Source: Sandarakinorhabdus sp. (GTDB lineage: Bacteria > Pseudomonadota > Alphaproteobacteria > Sphingomonadales > Sphingomonadaceae). Taken from it: a stretch of 64,000 bases of DNA. The DNA lies in NCBI GenBank assembly GCA_020692215.1, contig JAIMKW010000001.1, positions 470,442-534,441 of the forward strand, read 5' to 3'. Made by a program: the position numbers and the translations under genes. Below are positions 55,016 through 63,718 of this stretch, one piece after another (positions within the stretch are counted from its first letter, which is position 1; the number at the start of each line of letters is the position of its first letter). The notes beneath the pieces were generated by a model. That model worked only from the letters and a program-made list of their open reading frames with translations, was not told the origin of the DNA and made no database searches.

Positions 55016-56265
55016 GCGGTCTTTCCGGTCAGCATCGCGAGGGGGTCGAACGGGGCGGGGCGGGCCGCCAGCGACAGGGCAAGCGACTCCTTGGCGGCTT
55101 GCTGGCCAGCCGAAAGCGGGGCCGCAGGGCTGCCGAGCGTATCGGGAACGGTGATGCTTTCGCCATCCACCATCATGCGCTGCGGGGAGAGCGCGTTGAG
55201 ATCCGGATTGGAATCGACCTTGACCGACAGCCGTGCGCCCAGAGCCCGAAGCCGGGCATCCCCAAAGCTGGCGGGCGTGAAGCGGCGCGGGTCTATGTGC
55301 CCATCTGCCATCATCAGGCCGGCAAGAAACGGCAGGCACAGGCGCGCGTAGGATGGTGTCATGCCATCCAACCAGGGCCGCCCGACCAGGCGGGCCACCA
55401 GCGGCGGCACATGGGCTTCCACCGCACCCACTTTGCCTCGCCCCTCCAGCACTGAAAGCAGGCCATGGCTGGCCCGGCCGCAAGGCCAGGGCTTCACGCT
55501 GATCTCGCACATGCGCCAATGTGTGCCGAGGCTGGCGACATGCGGCGAAAGGGCGCCCCGGTCGAACAGGGTCATATAGCCGAACTGGCCCTCCAGCACG
55601 TCGTGGGGCGCTGTCATCCCGGCGGCCGCAAGATCAACCGCCGTCACGGCTGCGCGCGCCGCCAGCGCCACCTGAACAGGCAGCGCTAGGGAGCCTTCCA
55701 CATGGGCCTGCATCGTGCCTGCCGCCTGGGCATGGGCAAGCCCCAGCACATCGTCCAGCCGGGCAAGCCCCACCAGCCGCCCGCAGGCCAGCGCAGCGCC
55801 CATCACGCCCGCGGTTGCCGGCCGGAAGAAGCTGAGCGGTGTGGTGGCCGCCACGCCCAGCAGACAGGCGATTTCGACCCCGACGCAAAGCGCTGTCAGG
55901 GCCCTGTCCTCGTCCACCCCACCCAGCCGGTGCGCCACGGCATGAACCGCCGCCGTCACCACGCTCATTGCGTGCACGACGGCGGGTTCGTGCACGGCGT
56001 CCCATTCCAGACAGTGGATCTGGAACGCGTTGACCATGGCGGCGCCCGGCGCGGGCAGCCGGTCCGCCCGGCCCAGAAGCGGCACTTCGGCGCCTGCCCC
56101 CATTGCGCGCGCTGCCGCCAGCACCGCCTCGGCTCCCGGTGCAGTCGATCCTGCAATTCCCACTGCCAGCGTATCGCGCACCAGCCGCCGGGCATCGGCC
56201 GCAGCCTTTGCCGGCAAGCGGTGCGGCGCTGCGGCAAAGGCGAGGATGGCATCGGTCGTGCTCAT
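55012..56265 (-). CDS. MmgE/PrpD family protein A
   Basis: A 417-residue member of the MmgE/PrpD (2-methylcitrate dehydratase-like) family. The helical domain has LVRDTLAVGIAGSTAPG and HCLEWDAVHEPAVVHAMSVV; the later part includes SVKPWPCGRASHGLLS and a second alpha/beta domain. Known members are dehydratases, cis-aconitate decarboxylases or iminodisuccinate epimerases. The start overlaps PrpD-B by ATGA. Having two family members side by side suggests a heterodimer or successive steps. Confidence 0.87.
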   Translation of the reverse strand: MSTTDAILAFAAAPHRLPAKAAADARRLVRDTLAVGIAGSTAPGAEAVLAAARAMGAGAEVPLLGRADRLPAPGAAMVNAFQIHCLEWDAVHEPAVVHAMSVVTAAVHAVAHRLGGVDEDRALTALCVGVEIACLLGVAATTPLSFFRPATAGVMGAALACGRLVGLARLDDVLGLAHAQAAGTMQAHVEGSLALPVQVALAARAAVTAVDLAAAGMTAPHDVLEGQFGYMTLFDRGALSPHVASLGTHWRMCEISVKPWPCGRASHGLLSVLEGRGKVGAVEAHVPPLVARLVGRPWLDGMTPSYARLCLPFLAGLMMADGHIDPRRFTPASFGDARLRALGARLSVKVDSNPDLNALSPQRMMVDGESITVPDTLGSPAAPLSAGQQAAKESLALSLAARPAPFDPLAMLTGKTA

Positions 56266-57542
56266 CGCAGCCAGCTTTCCAGCAGATCGACAATGGCCGT
56301 GGCAGGCGCTGCTTCGTCGCCATCCAGAACCAGCGCGATGGCGGCATCGGCCTCGGCATCGGGAAGCCCGCCCCAGGCCACAAGGGTGCGCAGCTTGGTT
56401 TCGAGCCCCCCGCGGTCCAGCGGCCATTCGGGATCGCCCCACGCGTCCCTTGTTTCCGCGGTGTGGCCGCCTGCTGTAACCCGTGCGCCGAAATGGGCCG
56501 GATAGGCGGCATCGAAGCCGGCATCGCGCACCACGCTTACCCTTGCCCGCGCGGCCGCAATCGCCGGGTCGGCAATGGCGTCCGGCTCGAAATCGGCCAG
56601 AACAGGCCGGCCGCGAACAGTGATCACGGCCATTGCGTGCTGGAGCGAGAATTTGGCCTCGCCCGGCGTTTGCGGCACCGGGCGGTCGCAGAAGGTCAGC
56701 GCGTCGCCATAGCTTTCCACAAGGATCGGCCCGGCGGCGAGTGCCCCATGCGGCAGCTTCAGGGCGGCATCGATTGCCGGGTGTGCATGGCGGCAGGCGG
56801 CCCACGGCTTGAAGCTGATTTCAGACATTTTCCATCCCGGCGCAGGGTCTGTCACCGCGCCGGGCAGGGGCGCGCATGTTGCCGCGGCATACAGCCCCTG
56901 CGGCCCTTCCAGGATGAAGCGAGGCCCGGTGCATCCGTGCCGCGCCATGCGCGCGTGCCAAAGGCTGGTCAGTGCGGCCTGGGCAATGTGCACGGCCTTG
57001 GTCATCGCGGCAGGCTCGTGGCGCACCTGCCACAGCCCGCCGGCCAGCGAACCGCAATGGCCCATGCACCAGACAATGCGCTCGGCATCGAGCCCATAGA
57101 TTGATGCAGCCGCTGCCGCCCCACCAAAGCCGCCCGCGGTGGCTGTGGGATGCCAATGCGCATAGTGATGATCATCGAGGCTGCGGCCGATCCGCACCAT
57201 CGCTTCATAGCCGCGCACCCCGCCATCCAGCAGTGCACCCATGGCGCAGCGTTCATCGCGCGCGGCACAGATCGCGGCAGCCCACACCACAGGGCCCGGA
57301 TGCAGCCTGCCCAGCCTGTCCACATCGTCCATTTCGAGAAGATTGCCCATCAGGGCCGCACGGGTCAGCGTGTCAGGCTCTGCACGCCCTGCCATGGCGG
57401 CCAGCGCGCTGCCCCGCGCACCTGCCACGCAGGCAAGCCAATCCAGCAAGTGCAGCCGTGCGCGGGACCGGGCGGCAGCGTCAACCGGCCGCAGCAGATG
57501 GGCAACGAGCGCCTCGGTCAGCGACTTTGTTTGTCCGGACAT
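56262..57542 (-). CDS. MmgE/PrpD family protein B
   Basis: A 426-residue second family member, first gene of the operon. It contains LHLLDWLACVAGARGS, MDDVDRLGRLHPGPVV and SFKPWAACRHAHPAIDAAL. It is clearly divergent from protein A. AGGG lies eight bases before the ATG. Transcription must start in or beyond the 27-bp repeat array, which begins 13 bp upstream. Substrate unknown. Confidence 0.86.
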   Translation of the reverse strand: MSGQTKSLTEALVAHLLRPVDAAARSRARLHLLDWLACVAGARGSALAAMAGRAEPDTLTRAALMGNLLEMDDVDRLGRLHPGPVVWAAAICAARDERCAMGALLDGGVRGYEAMVRIGRSLDDHHYAHWHPTATAGGFGGAAAAASIYGLDAERIVWCMGHCGSLAGGLWQVRHEPAAMTKAVHIAQAALTSLWHARMARHGCTGPRFILEGPQGLYAAATCAPLPGAVTDPAPGWKMSEISFKPWAACRHAHPAIDAALKLPHGALAAGPILVESYGDALTFCDRPVPQTPGEAKFSLQHAMAVITVRGRPVLADFEPDAIADPAIAAARARVSVVRDAGFDAAYPAHFGARVTAGGHTAETRDAWGDPEWPLDRGGLETKLRTLVAWGGLPDAEADAAIALVLDGDEAAPATAIVDLLESWLR

Positions 57543-57555
57543 TTGATTGCCCTAA

Positions 57556-57716
57556 ACCCGGCACTGGCCTATGCGCAAGAGATCGGACACAAAGCCCGGA
57601 TGGAAGGGCCGGCACAGGCCGGCTGGCAAGGATCGCCGGCTTGTGCCAGCGGAACAAATTTGCCGGCATCGGCCGGCGGGACAGAGTTGCCGGCACAAGC
57701 CGGTGGGGGAGAAAGT
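57556..57716. repeat. Degenerate 27-bp tandem repeat array in a divergent control region
   Basis: About six units fill the space between two divergent genes. The clearest are 57608-57634, 57635-57661, 57662-57688 and 57689-57716, each beginning GCCGGC and most continuing as GCCGGCAnnnGCCGG; two weaker units precede them (about 57557-57607). Each unit is a near-palindrome, and three units are exactly 27 bp. The last unit also supplies the GntR ribosome site (GGGGGAG). No ordinary promoter is visible for either gene, so the array must overlap them. Possible operator array, or a slippage-prone repeat. Confidence 0.75.
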
Positions 57717-57721
57717 GACGC

Positions 57722-58465
57722 TTGGCAGACACGCCTGCACCAACCGGGGAGCGCGCCCCTCGCGCCCGCTATCTGCAACTGGCTGCGGAATTGCGCGCGG
57801 CGATTCGCGATGGTCAGATGAAGCCCGGAGATCCTGTCCCCACCGAGCATGAGCTGGCCGCGCGATTCAAGGTCTCCCGCTTTACAGTGCGCGAGGCCCT
57901 TCGGCAGTTGACGAACGATGGCCTGATCCGGCGCAAACGCGGTTCGGGCACGGTGGTTGCAGCCGATATGCCGGTGTTGCGACAGGGCTTCGCGGATACC
58001 CGCGCGCTGTTGCAATATGCGGCATCGTCGGATTTCATCATCGAGCCCCTGGGCCTGATCCGGCTGTCGCCTGCAACTGCCCGGATGCTGAAGCGGCCCG
58101 AGGGGGAAAGCTGGCACCTGATCCGCGGCGTTCGGGTGATGGATGGGCTGCCTGCCCCAATTGCCCTGACCGATGCCTGGATCCACCCCCGCTTCGGAGA
58201 GCATGTTCCGGCGCTGCGGTCCGATCATGAGGCGCTGTTCAGCCAGCTGTCGCGGCTGGCAGGACTGACGGTCGGGAGGGTGGAGCAGGAGATACAGGCC
58301 GTTGCGGTCACTGCTGCTGATGCCGCCATCCTGCATGTGCCGGTGCGCAGCCCGGCGCTGCGAATCCTGCGCCACTATTACGATAGCGCTGGCGTGCTTG
58401 CGGAAATGTCATGCTCGGTTCATCCCGGAGAGCGTTTCAGCTATACGATGGTGATCGACGGATGA
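57722..58465 (+). CDS. GntR family regulator with UTRA domain (HutC type)
   Basis: A 247-residue repressor. The winged HTH spans about 15-75 (YLQLAAELRAAIRDGQMKPG; PTEHELAARFKVSRFTVREA; RRKRGSGTVV) and the UTRA effector domain 90-245 (LIRGVRVMDGLPAPIALTDA; ILRHYYDSAGVLAEMSCSV). The start is TTG at 57722, preceded by GGGGGAG at a good distance; no ATG or GTG fits. It faces the PrpD operon and presumably controls it in response to a pathway intermediate. The stop overlaps an in-frame ATG of the next gene. Confidence 0.9.
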   Translation: MADTPAPTGERAPRARYLQLAAELRAAIRDGQMKPGDPVPTEHELAARFKVSRFTVREALRQLTNDGLIRRKRGSGTVVAADMPVLRQGFADTRALLQYAASSDFIIEPLGLIRLSPATARMLKRPEGESWHLIRGVRVMDGLPAPIALTDAWIHPRFGEHVPALRSDHEALFSQLSRLAGLTVGRVEQEIQAVAVTAADAAILHVPVRSPALRILRHYYDSAGVLAEMSCSVHPGERFSYTMVIDG

Positions 58466-58476
58466 TGGAGGCAGGG

Positions 58477-58896
58477 ATGCGCTTGGCTTTGGTACTGACA
58501 CTGGCAGCGGGGCCGCTGGCCATTGCAGCCCCTGCGATGGCGCAGGATGGCACTTATCGTTCGCGCACGGTCGTCGTGTTCGGCAACGACGAATGCCCGA
58601 AGTCCACAAACCCGGACGAAATCATCGTCTGCGCCCGCCGGCCCGAGGAGGAGCGGTTCCGGATTCCCAAGGACCTGCGCGAGCAGGAGCGGGCCGAGGC
58701 CATCGCACGCGAAGACCAGGTTGGCGAGAACCGTGCAGCCCTCGCCAGCGGTCGCGCTTCGGCCACCGGGATCGGCAGCTGCTCGACCGCCGGCGCCGGC
58801 GGAATCACCGGATGCACCAAGGGCATTGACATCATGGGCGCGGCGCGCACCGCGGTGGAAGGTGTGAAGACCGCGACCGAGCCTGTCGACGACTGA
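58477..58896 (+). CDS. Exported protein of unknown function
   Basis: Not recognised. The 139-residue product has a signal peptide (MRLALVLTLAAGPLAIAAPAMAQ would be 23 residues; cleavage after AMA is likely) and a mature region with four cysteines (ECPKS, IVCARR, SCSTAG, GCTKG) that could form two disulfides. PEEERFRIPKDLREQERAE is charged and helical. The start at 58477 has GGAGG five bases upstream; ATG 58462 overlapping the GntR stop is an alternative. It is coupled to the DUF1330 gene by TGATG. Confidence 0.72.
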   Translation: MRLALVLTLAAGPLAIAAPAMAQDGTYRSRTVVVFGNDECPKSTNPDEIIVCARRPEEERFRIPKDLREQERAEAIAREDQVGENRAALASGRASATGIGSCSTAGAGGITGCTKGIDIMGAARTAVEGVKTATEPVDD

Positions 58897-59390
58897 TGCG
58901 CGTGCTGTTGCTGGCCGCGCTTCTGGCGGCACCTCTTGCTGCACCGCTTCTTGCACAGGCACCTGCCGTTGCTGCCAAGGATGCTGCCATCTGTGATGGC
59001 AAGCCCGTGATCATGGTGGTGCGCGGGCTTATCCACGATTATGATCGCCTGCGGGCCTATGGCCAGGCACTGGCATCATCGGGGCTCTATCCGCAGCTTG
59101 GCGGCTATTATCTGAATGCGCCGCGCGCAATCGACGTGTTCGAGGGCAGCGTTCCAGCGAATGAATCCATTCTGATGGTGCGATTTCCCTGTCTGGCGCA
59201 CGCCCGGGCCTTCTGGAATTCCCAGGCTTATCAGGATGATGTGCGGCCAAGGCGTCTGAACCCGCCGGCAGGGGACTTCACCGTGACCGTCTATCCCGAG
59301 GTTGCCATCCCGGCCTATATGGAAGGCCGTGTTGCCGTGCCGTCGTTCACCCCCGCCGTTCCTGTGGGCGAGCGCCCACCTCAGAAATAG
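58896..59390 (+). CDS. Exported DUF1330 family protein
   Basis: A 164-residue protein with signal peptide (MRVLLLAALLAAPLAAPLLA; cleavage near AQA). The mature part matches DUF1330, a small dimeric ferredoxin-like fold (MVVRGLIHDYDRLRAYGQAL; VFEGSVPANESILMVRFP; AFWNSQAYQD). Most relatives are cytoplasmic, so the signal peptide is notable. It shares one base between its start and the preceding stop. Function unknown. Confidence 0.8.
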   Translation: MRVLLLAALLAAPLAAPLLAQAPAVAAKDAAICDGKPVIMVVRGLIHDYDRLRAYGQALASSGLYPQLGGYYLNAPRAIDVFEGSVPANESILMVRFPCLAHARAFWNSQAYQDDVRPRRLNPPAGDFTVTVYPEVAIPAYMEGRVAVPSFTPAVPVGERPPQK

Positions 59391-59440
59391 GCCATCGGCC
59401 CGGCGACCGATTTCAGGCAGCCGTTCTCGGGCAACCGGGC

Positions 59441-62400
59441 TCAATAGTCCTTCTGGTAGCGGACGTTCACGCTGTTCCTGCCGATCGAACTCACCTCCAT
59501 CAAAAGGCTGAGCGCCCGGCTGAGGGTCAGCTGCACTGTTGTGAGCGTGTTGCCCTGGCTGTCGGTCAGCACCTCGACATAGACATTCTTTGTCAGCCGC
59601 TTGCCGATGGCAAGGCCGGTGCTCATGCCGGTTGCCTCGTTTTCGCCAACCAGCCGCAGCCGGTCGACGCCGACCGACCGGCGGATCTTGCCCATGGTAT
59701 CGACCCCGGATTGCAGGCCGGCGATGGCGGTTGCGAGCTGCACCGCTTCTGTCACCGACAGATCGGCAACGGACGACCCGAACAGCAGGCGAGACAGGAT
59801 TTCATCTTCCGGAAGTGTGGGTGAAGAGGAGAAGCGCACGTCGGGCCGTGCCGCTGTGCCGCTGATGGTAACAAAGGCGGTCACATCGTCGGCCACGGTC
59901 TGTGCCTGGATATTGATTGCGCTGTCGAGCGGCTTGCCATTGAAATCGACACGGCCGCGGGTCAGGTCGAAATCGCTTCCTGCAAAGGTGAATTCCCCTT
60001 CAGCCAGGGTTGCCGTGCCGATCAGAAGCGGTGCGCGCGCGGTGCCGCGCACCCGGATATCGGCCCGCCATGTGCTGTCGAGCCCCATGCCTTCCACCCT
60101 TACCCTTTCGTCTGCCTGCACCCGGATGTTGAGTTTGAGGTTGGTCGCCGACAGGGTCTGCTCGGGCTCGGGAACACGTATTTCTCCGGCCCTTCGGACC
60201 TTCAGCTGCGGTATCTCGCTGTTTTCAACCTGAACCAGCTGTATGCGTGCCGAATCGACCTGCAAATTCCCTGAAAGCGTTGCATCGCTCAGTGTGCCCT
60301 CCAGCCGAAGCGGGCCAGACATGGTCATTTCGATCGTATCGCTGTTCGCAAGCCGGGCGCGCTCCAGATCCAGTGCGAGGCTGATCTGCTGTTCGGCGCC
60401 GGCCTCCAGCTTGATGAAGCCCGATCCCGTCAGCGTTCCGCCGTTCGCGCGCCCTGAAAGGCTGGCGATCTTCAGGCTTGAGCCGGTGAAGCTTCCCTCG
60501 AACGCGAGGTCGGTGACCTCGGTGCCGAACGCTGCGTTGCGGTATATGATGCCCTTGCCGCGGGCGATCCCGGAGAGCTGCGGGTTTGCCGGTGTGCCGG
60601 CAAAATCCGCGCCAACTGCGATCGGTCCCTTCATCTCCTGCCCGTCCAGCCGCGAAAGCGCCCACAGCGGTTCGATGGGGCCGTTGTAGCGAACACCTCC
60701 CGTCAGCCGGCCGGCCATGAACCGCTCGGCCGGCGTTTCGCCCGGCCCCGGGTCCACCCGCAACACCAGCCGCCCCAGCTGATTTCCCTGCCAGCTCAGC
60801 CGTGCCCCCAGCACCAGCCCTGAGCCATCCGAAGTGCCCGATATGCGCACATCGACGGGAACCGACAGGCCGGTGATTCCGGCCCTCTGCAGCCCCTTGA
60901 TATCCAGATTGACCTCGCCGGTCGGAACGACAGCGCCGTTTGCAGACCGCAACACCACCTGGCCCGAAGCTGTTCCGCCAAGGCCGAAATCCGATGAAAG
61001 CAGGTCTGCGATGCCAAGGTCGACATCGTTCAGAACAAGGCGCAGTTCGCGCTGTTTGCCCCATTTGCCGGCTATGTCGATCTGGCCCTTTGGCAGCACC
61101 AGCCGTGCGGGCAGCAGCTCCCACTCGCCGTCTGCGCGCACCAGCCGCGCCGGGCGCTCCAACTTCAGCGGTTGCTTGCCGATTGTTCCATCAAGACCGA
61201 TGGCATAGCCGTTGGACACCGTCTGGACGCGCGCTGTTCCTGCAAAGGCCTCGCCATCGCCCATCCGCCCCTTGGCGGTGATTGTGGCCTGGCCGCTGTC
61301 TCCGGCGATGTTGGCGCTGCCCTTTGCCGATGTCACCACCAGCCTGTCCCGGCGGATCCCGCTGAGCTCGAAACTGCCCTTGATGGTGGGGCGGTCTGGA
61401 ATCAGCAGGACTGCAAAATCGGCATCGCCCGAATTGATGCTGATGGGGGTCTCGAGGGGCAGCCTTGCATTCATTGCCTGTGCCGTGGCGTCGATGCGCT
61501 GGATTTCGCCCTGGGCCGAAAGCCGGAACCGGGCGTTGATGCCTTGCCCATCGACCACGAGAACACCGGCGAATGGCCCTGCTGCGGTTTGCACAAGCTG
61601 CCCGCTTGCCGCAATGTTCGCGATGGCGATGCGTTCGACATTGATGCGCAGCGGCTGCCCTTTCCCGAAGCCAAGCAGCAGCCTGCCATCCAGCGGCCCC
61701 TGCGCGCTGTCGCCTGTGGCGACGATGCTGACGCCGCCGGGCGCAGGCCGGATTTCAGCGACAACGGCCTTCACGCCGAAACCGAAGCCGGGAGAGGCAA
61801 GCTTGATGGTGGCGGTGGGGGCTGTCGAGGTGCCGCTGGCAACGATGGAGACTGGGCCATAGGCCCGGCTCTTGCCGGCAGCATCCAGCGTGAACTGTCC
61901 GCTGCCCGGATCATAGCTTGCGCGCGCGCCGGCAAACTGCAGGTTCGGGCTGGTCAGCGCGGCCCCGCTGATTGCAATCCTGCCATCGGGCGCCAGCGTG
62001 AAATTGCCCGCGGCAGTTGGCGGGCCGCCCAGGAAATCGGAAACGCCGGCGTTGACGAGGCCGAGTGATCGCGCCTCGAAACGGCCATCGACCGAGGGGC
62101 TGTTGCCGGGCGTGCGCGCAATGCGCGCGACGGCCCGCAGCGCAACGGGGCCCAGGTTCGGCACTTCCAAGCGGGCAAGTTGCGCATCGAGATTGGCTGT
62201 CGCGCGCCCATCCGGCAGCAGGGCTGCATCGCCACGGGCGGTCATCTGGGTGGTGACCAGCTGCAGGGTCCGCGCGTTCAGGGTGCCATTGTCCAGCGTC
62301 AGCATGCCGGTCAGGCGCGGTTGCTGCAGAAGGGCGGCAATTTCGGGCGGCAGGCCGGTCGTGGGGCCGCTGGTAGCGGTGAAGTCCACGCTCAGCGGCC

Positions 62401-63718
62401 GCGCATCATTGGCCAGCATCACCCGGCCTTGTGCGGCGATGGCGTCGGCCCCCACCGGGCCGTTCTCCCCTTCGAACCGCACAGTGTCGGCCCTGATGCT
62501 CCATGCAATCTGCGGGTCCGCAAGCTTGCCATCTGCGGTGATGGTTGCGCGCATCCCGCGGCCCGAAAGGCCGGGGTTTATCAGCTGCGGCGCCTTCAGC
62601 ACGCTTTCCATGCGAACGCCATCCAGACGGTTGTTCCGGGTGTCGATGATCCCGCCCCCGGAAAGGGCGAGCGCCTGCGACGACGCCACGAACCGCAGTT
62701 CGAACCGGCTGTCGGTGCCCAGCAGGCCCGAAGGCGGCGCACGGCGTGCCGTGAGGTCGACATCGATATTGGGGCGGACGAAATCGACCATCGGGCTCGA
62801 CATCAGCGGCGCGGGGTTCAGCGCGCCGCGCACACGGAAAAGCCCATCGTCTGCCTGGATGTTCAGGGCCACCAGCCGCTGCACGGCAGCCCCGGTGTCT
62901 TCGTCCGCGTCTCCGGGTGCTCCCATGTCGGCGTTCAGCTGACCGCGCCATCGGGCCCAGGTACCGTTGCCGCTGGCAAGCACTGTCAGCGGCTGGTCGA
63001 TCTTTGTTGCGGTCGATATCATGCCACCGGCAGGAGCCCTGAGGTCGGCCTTCAGGTCGAAATGGTCGCGGTCCGGCTCTGCGTCCAGCAGCAGCAGGAG
63101 CCGGTCGCCAGCTTCGGCGGTGGCCTGCATGTCGAGCAGGACCCGGCCAGCCCTGATGTCGGCCCGTCCAAGGGCGCGCAACACTTCGCGGCGGCCCAGA
63201 AGGGGCTTTTCCAGCACCAGCCTCGAAACATCGAACCGGCCGACCCGGATGTCGATATCGGGAAGCAGGGGTTCATCAGGGTCGCGCGGGTTGATGGCCC
63301 ACATTCGCAGGATGCGCACCTCGGGCACGTCTATCCGGTTGATGCTCACAAGCCGGCCCACAAGCGTGACCGGTTCCCAGTCGACCCTGGCGATCGGGAT
63401 CAGCGCGAGTGTGCCGTCGAGATCCTTTACAACCACATCGACCAGATCGAACTTCGACAGCAGGCTGCCATCGATCCGCCCGACTTCGTAGCGGATACCG
63501 GATGCGGGGGAGAGGCCGCTGACCTTTTCGGCGACAAAGGCCCGGCCCCTGGGCGTTTCCGAAAGGAACCACAGACCGGCCGGCACGATCGCTGCCAGAA
63601 GCACGGCGACCAGAAGCAGCGCCACCAGAAGCCAGCGCCACCAGCTGCGCGGCCGGACATCATCGGGCGCCATGTCCGCCATGTCCGGCGGCCCGTCTGG
63701 TGTTTCCCCGGACGCCAT
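59441..63718 (-). CDS. tamB: Translocation and assembly module subunit TamB
   Basis: A 1425-residue AsmA-like giant. One N-terminal helix (WLLVALLLVAVLLAAIVPAGLW, about 28-50) anchors it in the inner membrane; the long middle is a beta-taco groove proposed to carry phospholipids to the outer membrane; the C-terminal DUF490 domain (VDFNGKPLDSAINIQA; DEILSRLLFGSS; KRLTKNVYVEV) ends in VRYQKDY and contacts TamA. Its ATG shares one base with the tamA stop (TGATG). Internal antisense frames are shadows. Confidence 0.95.
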   Translation of the reverse strand: MASGETPDGPPDMADMAPDDVRPRSWWRWLLVALLLVAVLLAAIVPAGLWFLSETPRGRAFVAEKVSGLSPASGIRYEVGRIDGSLLSKFDLVDVVVKDLDGTLALIPIARVDWEPVTLVGRLVSINRIDVPEVRILRMWAINPRDPDEPLLPDIDIRVGRFDVSRLVLEKPLLGRREVLRALGRADIRAGRVLLDMQATAEAGDRLLLLLDAEPDRDHFDLKADLRAPAGGMISTATKIDQPLTVLASGNGTWARWRGQLNADMGAPGDADEDTGAAVQRLVALNIQADDGLFRVRGALNPAPLMSSPMVDFVRPNIDVDLTARRAPPSGLLGTDSRFELRFVASSQALALSGGGIIDTRNNRLDGVRMESVLKAPQLINPGLSGRGMRATITADGKLADPQIAWSIRADTVRFEGENGPVGADAIAAQGRVMLANDARPLSVDFTATSGPTTGLPPEIAALLQQPRLTGMLTLDNGTLNARTLQLVTTQMTARGDAALLPDGRATANLDAQLARLEVPNLGPVALRAVARIARTPGNSPSVDGRFEARSLGLVNAGVSDFLGGPPTAAGNFTLAPDGRIAISGAALTSPNLQFAGARASYDPGSGQFTLDAAGKSRAYGPVSIVASGTSTAPTATIKLASPGFGFGVKAVVAEIRPAPGGVSIVATGDSAQGPLDGRLLLGFGKGQPLRINVERIAIANIAASGQLVQTAAGPFAGVLVVDGQGINARFRLSAQGEIQRIDATAQAMNARLPLETPISINSGDADFAVLLIPDRPTIKGSFELSGIRRDRLVVTSAKGSANIAGDSGQATITAKGRMGDGEAFAGTARVQTVSNGYAIGLDGTIGKQPLKLERPARLVRADGEWELLPARLVLPKGQIDIAGKWGKQRELRLVLNDVDLGIADLLSSDFGLGGTASGQVVLRSANGAVVPTGEVNLDIKGLQRAGITGLSVPVDVRISGTSDGSGLVLGARLSWQGNQLGRLVLRVDPGPGETPAERFMAGRLTGGVRYNGPIEPLWALSRLDGQEMKGPIAVGADFAGTPANPQLSGIARGKGIIYRNAAFGTEVTDLAFEGSFTGSSLKIASLSGRANGGTLTGSGFIKLEAGAEQQISLALDLERARLANSDTIEMTMSGPLRLEGTLSDATLSGNLQVDSARIQLVQVENSEIPQLKVRRAGEIRVPEPEQTLSATNLKLNIRVQADERVRVEGMGLDSTWRADIRVRGTARAPLLIGTATLAEGEFTFAGSDFDLTRGRVDFNGKPLDSAINIQAQTVADDVTAFVTISGTAARPDVRFSSSPTLPEDEILSRLLFGSSVADLSVTEAVQLATAIAGLQSGVDTMGKIRRSVGVDRLRLVGENEATGMSTGLAIGKRLTKNVYVEVLTDSQGNTLTTVQLTLSRALSLLMEVSSIGRNSVNVRYQKDY

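Noticed and set aside
57556-57716. CRISPR array
   Set aside because: Units are contiguous and degenerate with no unique spacers, and no cas genes are near.
57571-57852. 93-codon frame translating the 27-bp array into nine-residue repeats
   Set aside because: Overlaps the gntR gene in another frame and has no ribosome site; the DNA repeat alone explains the periodic protein.
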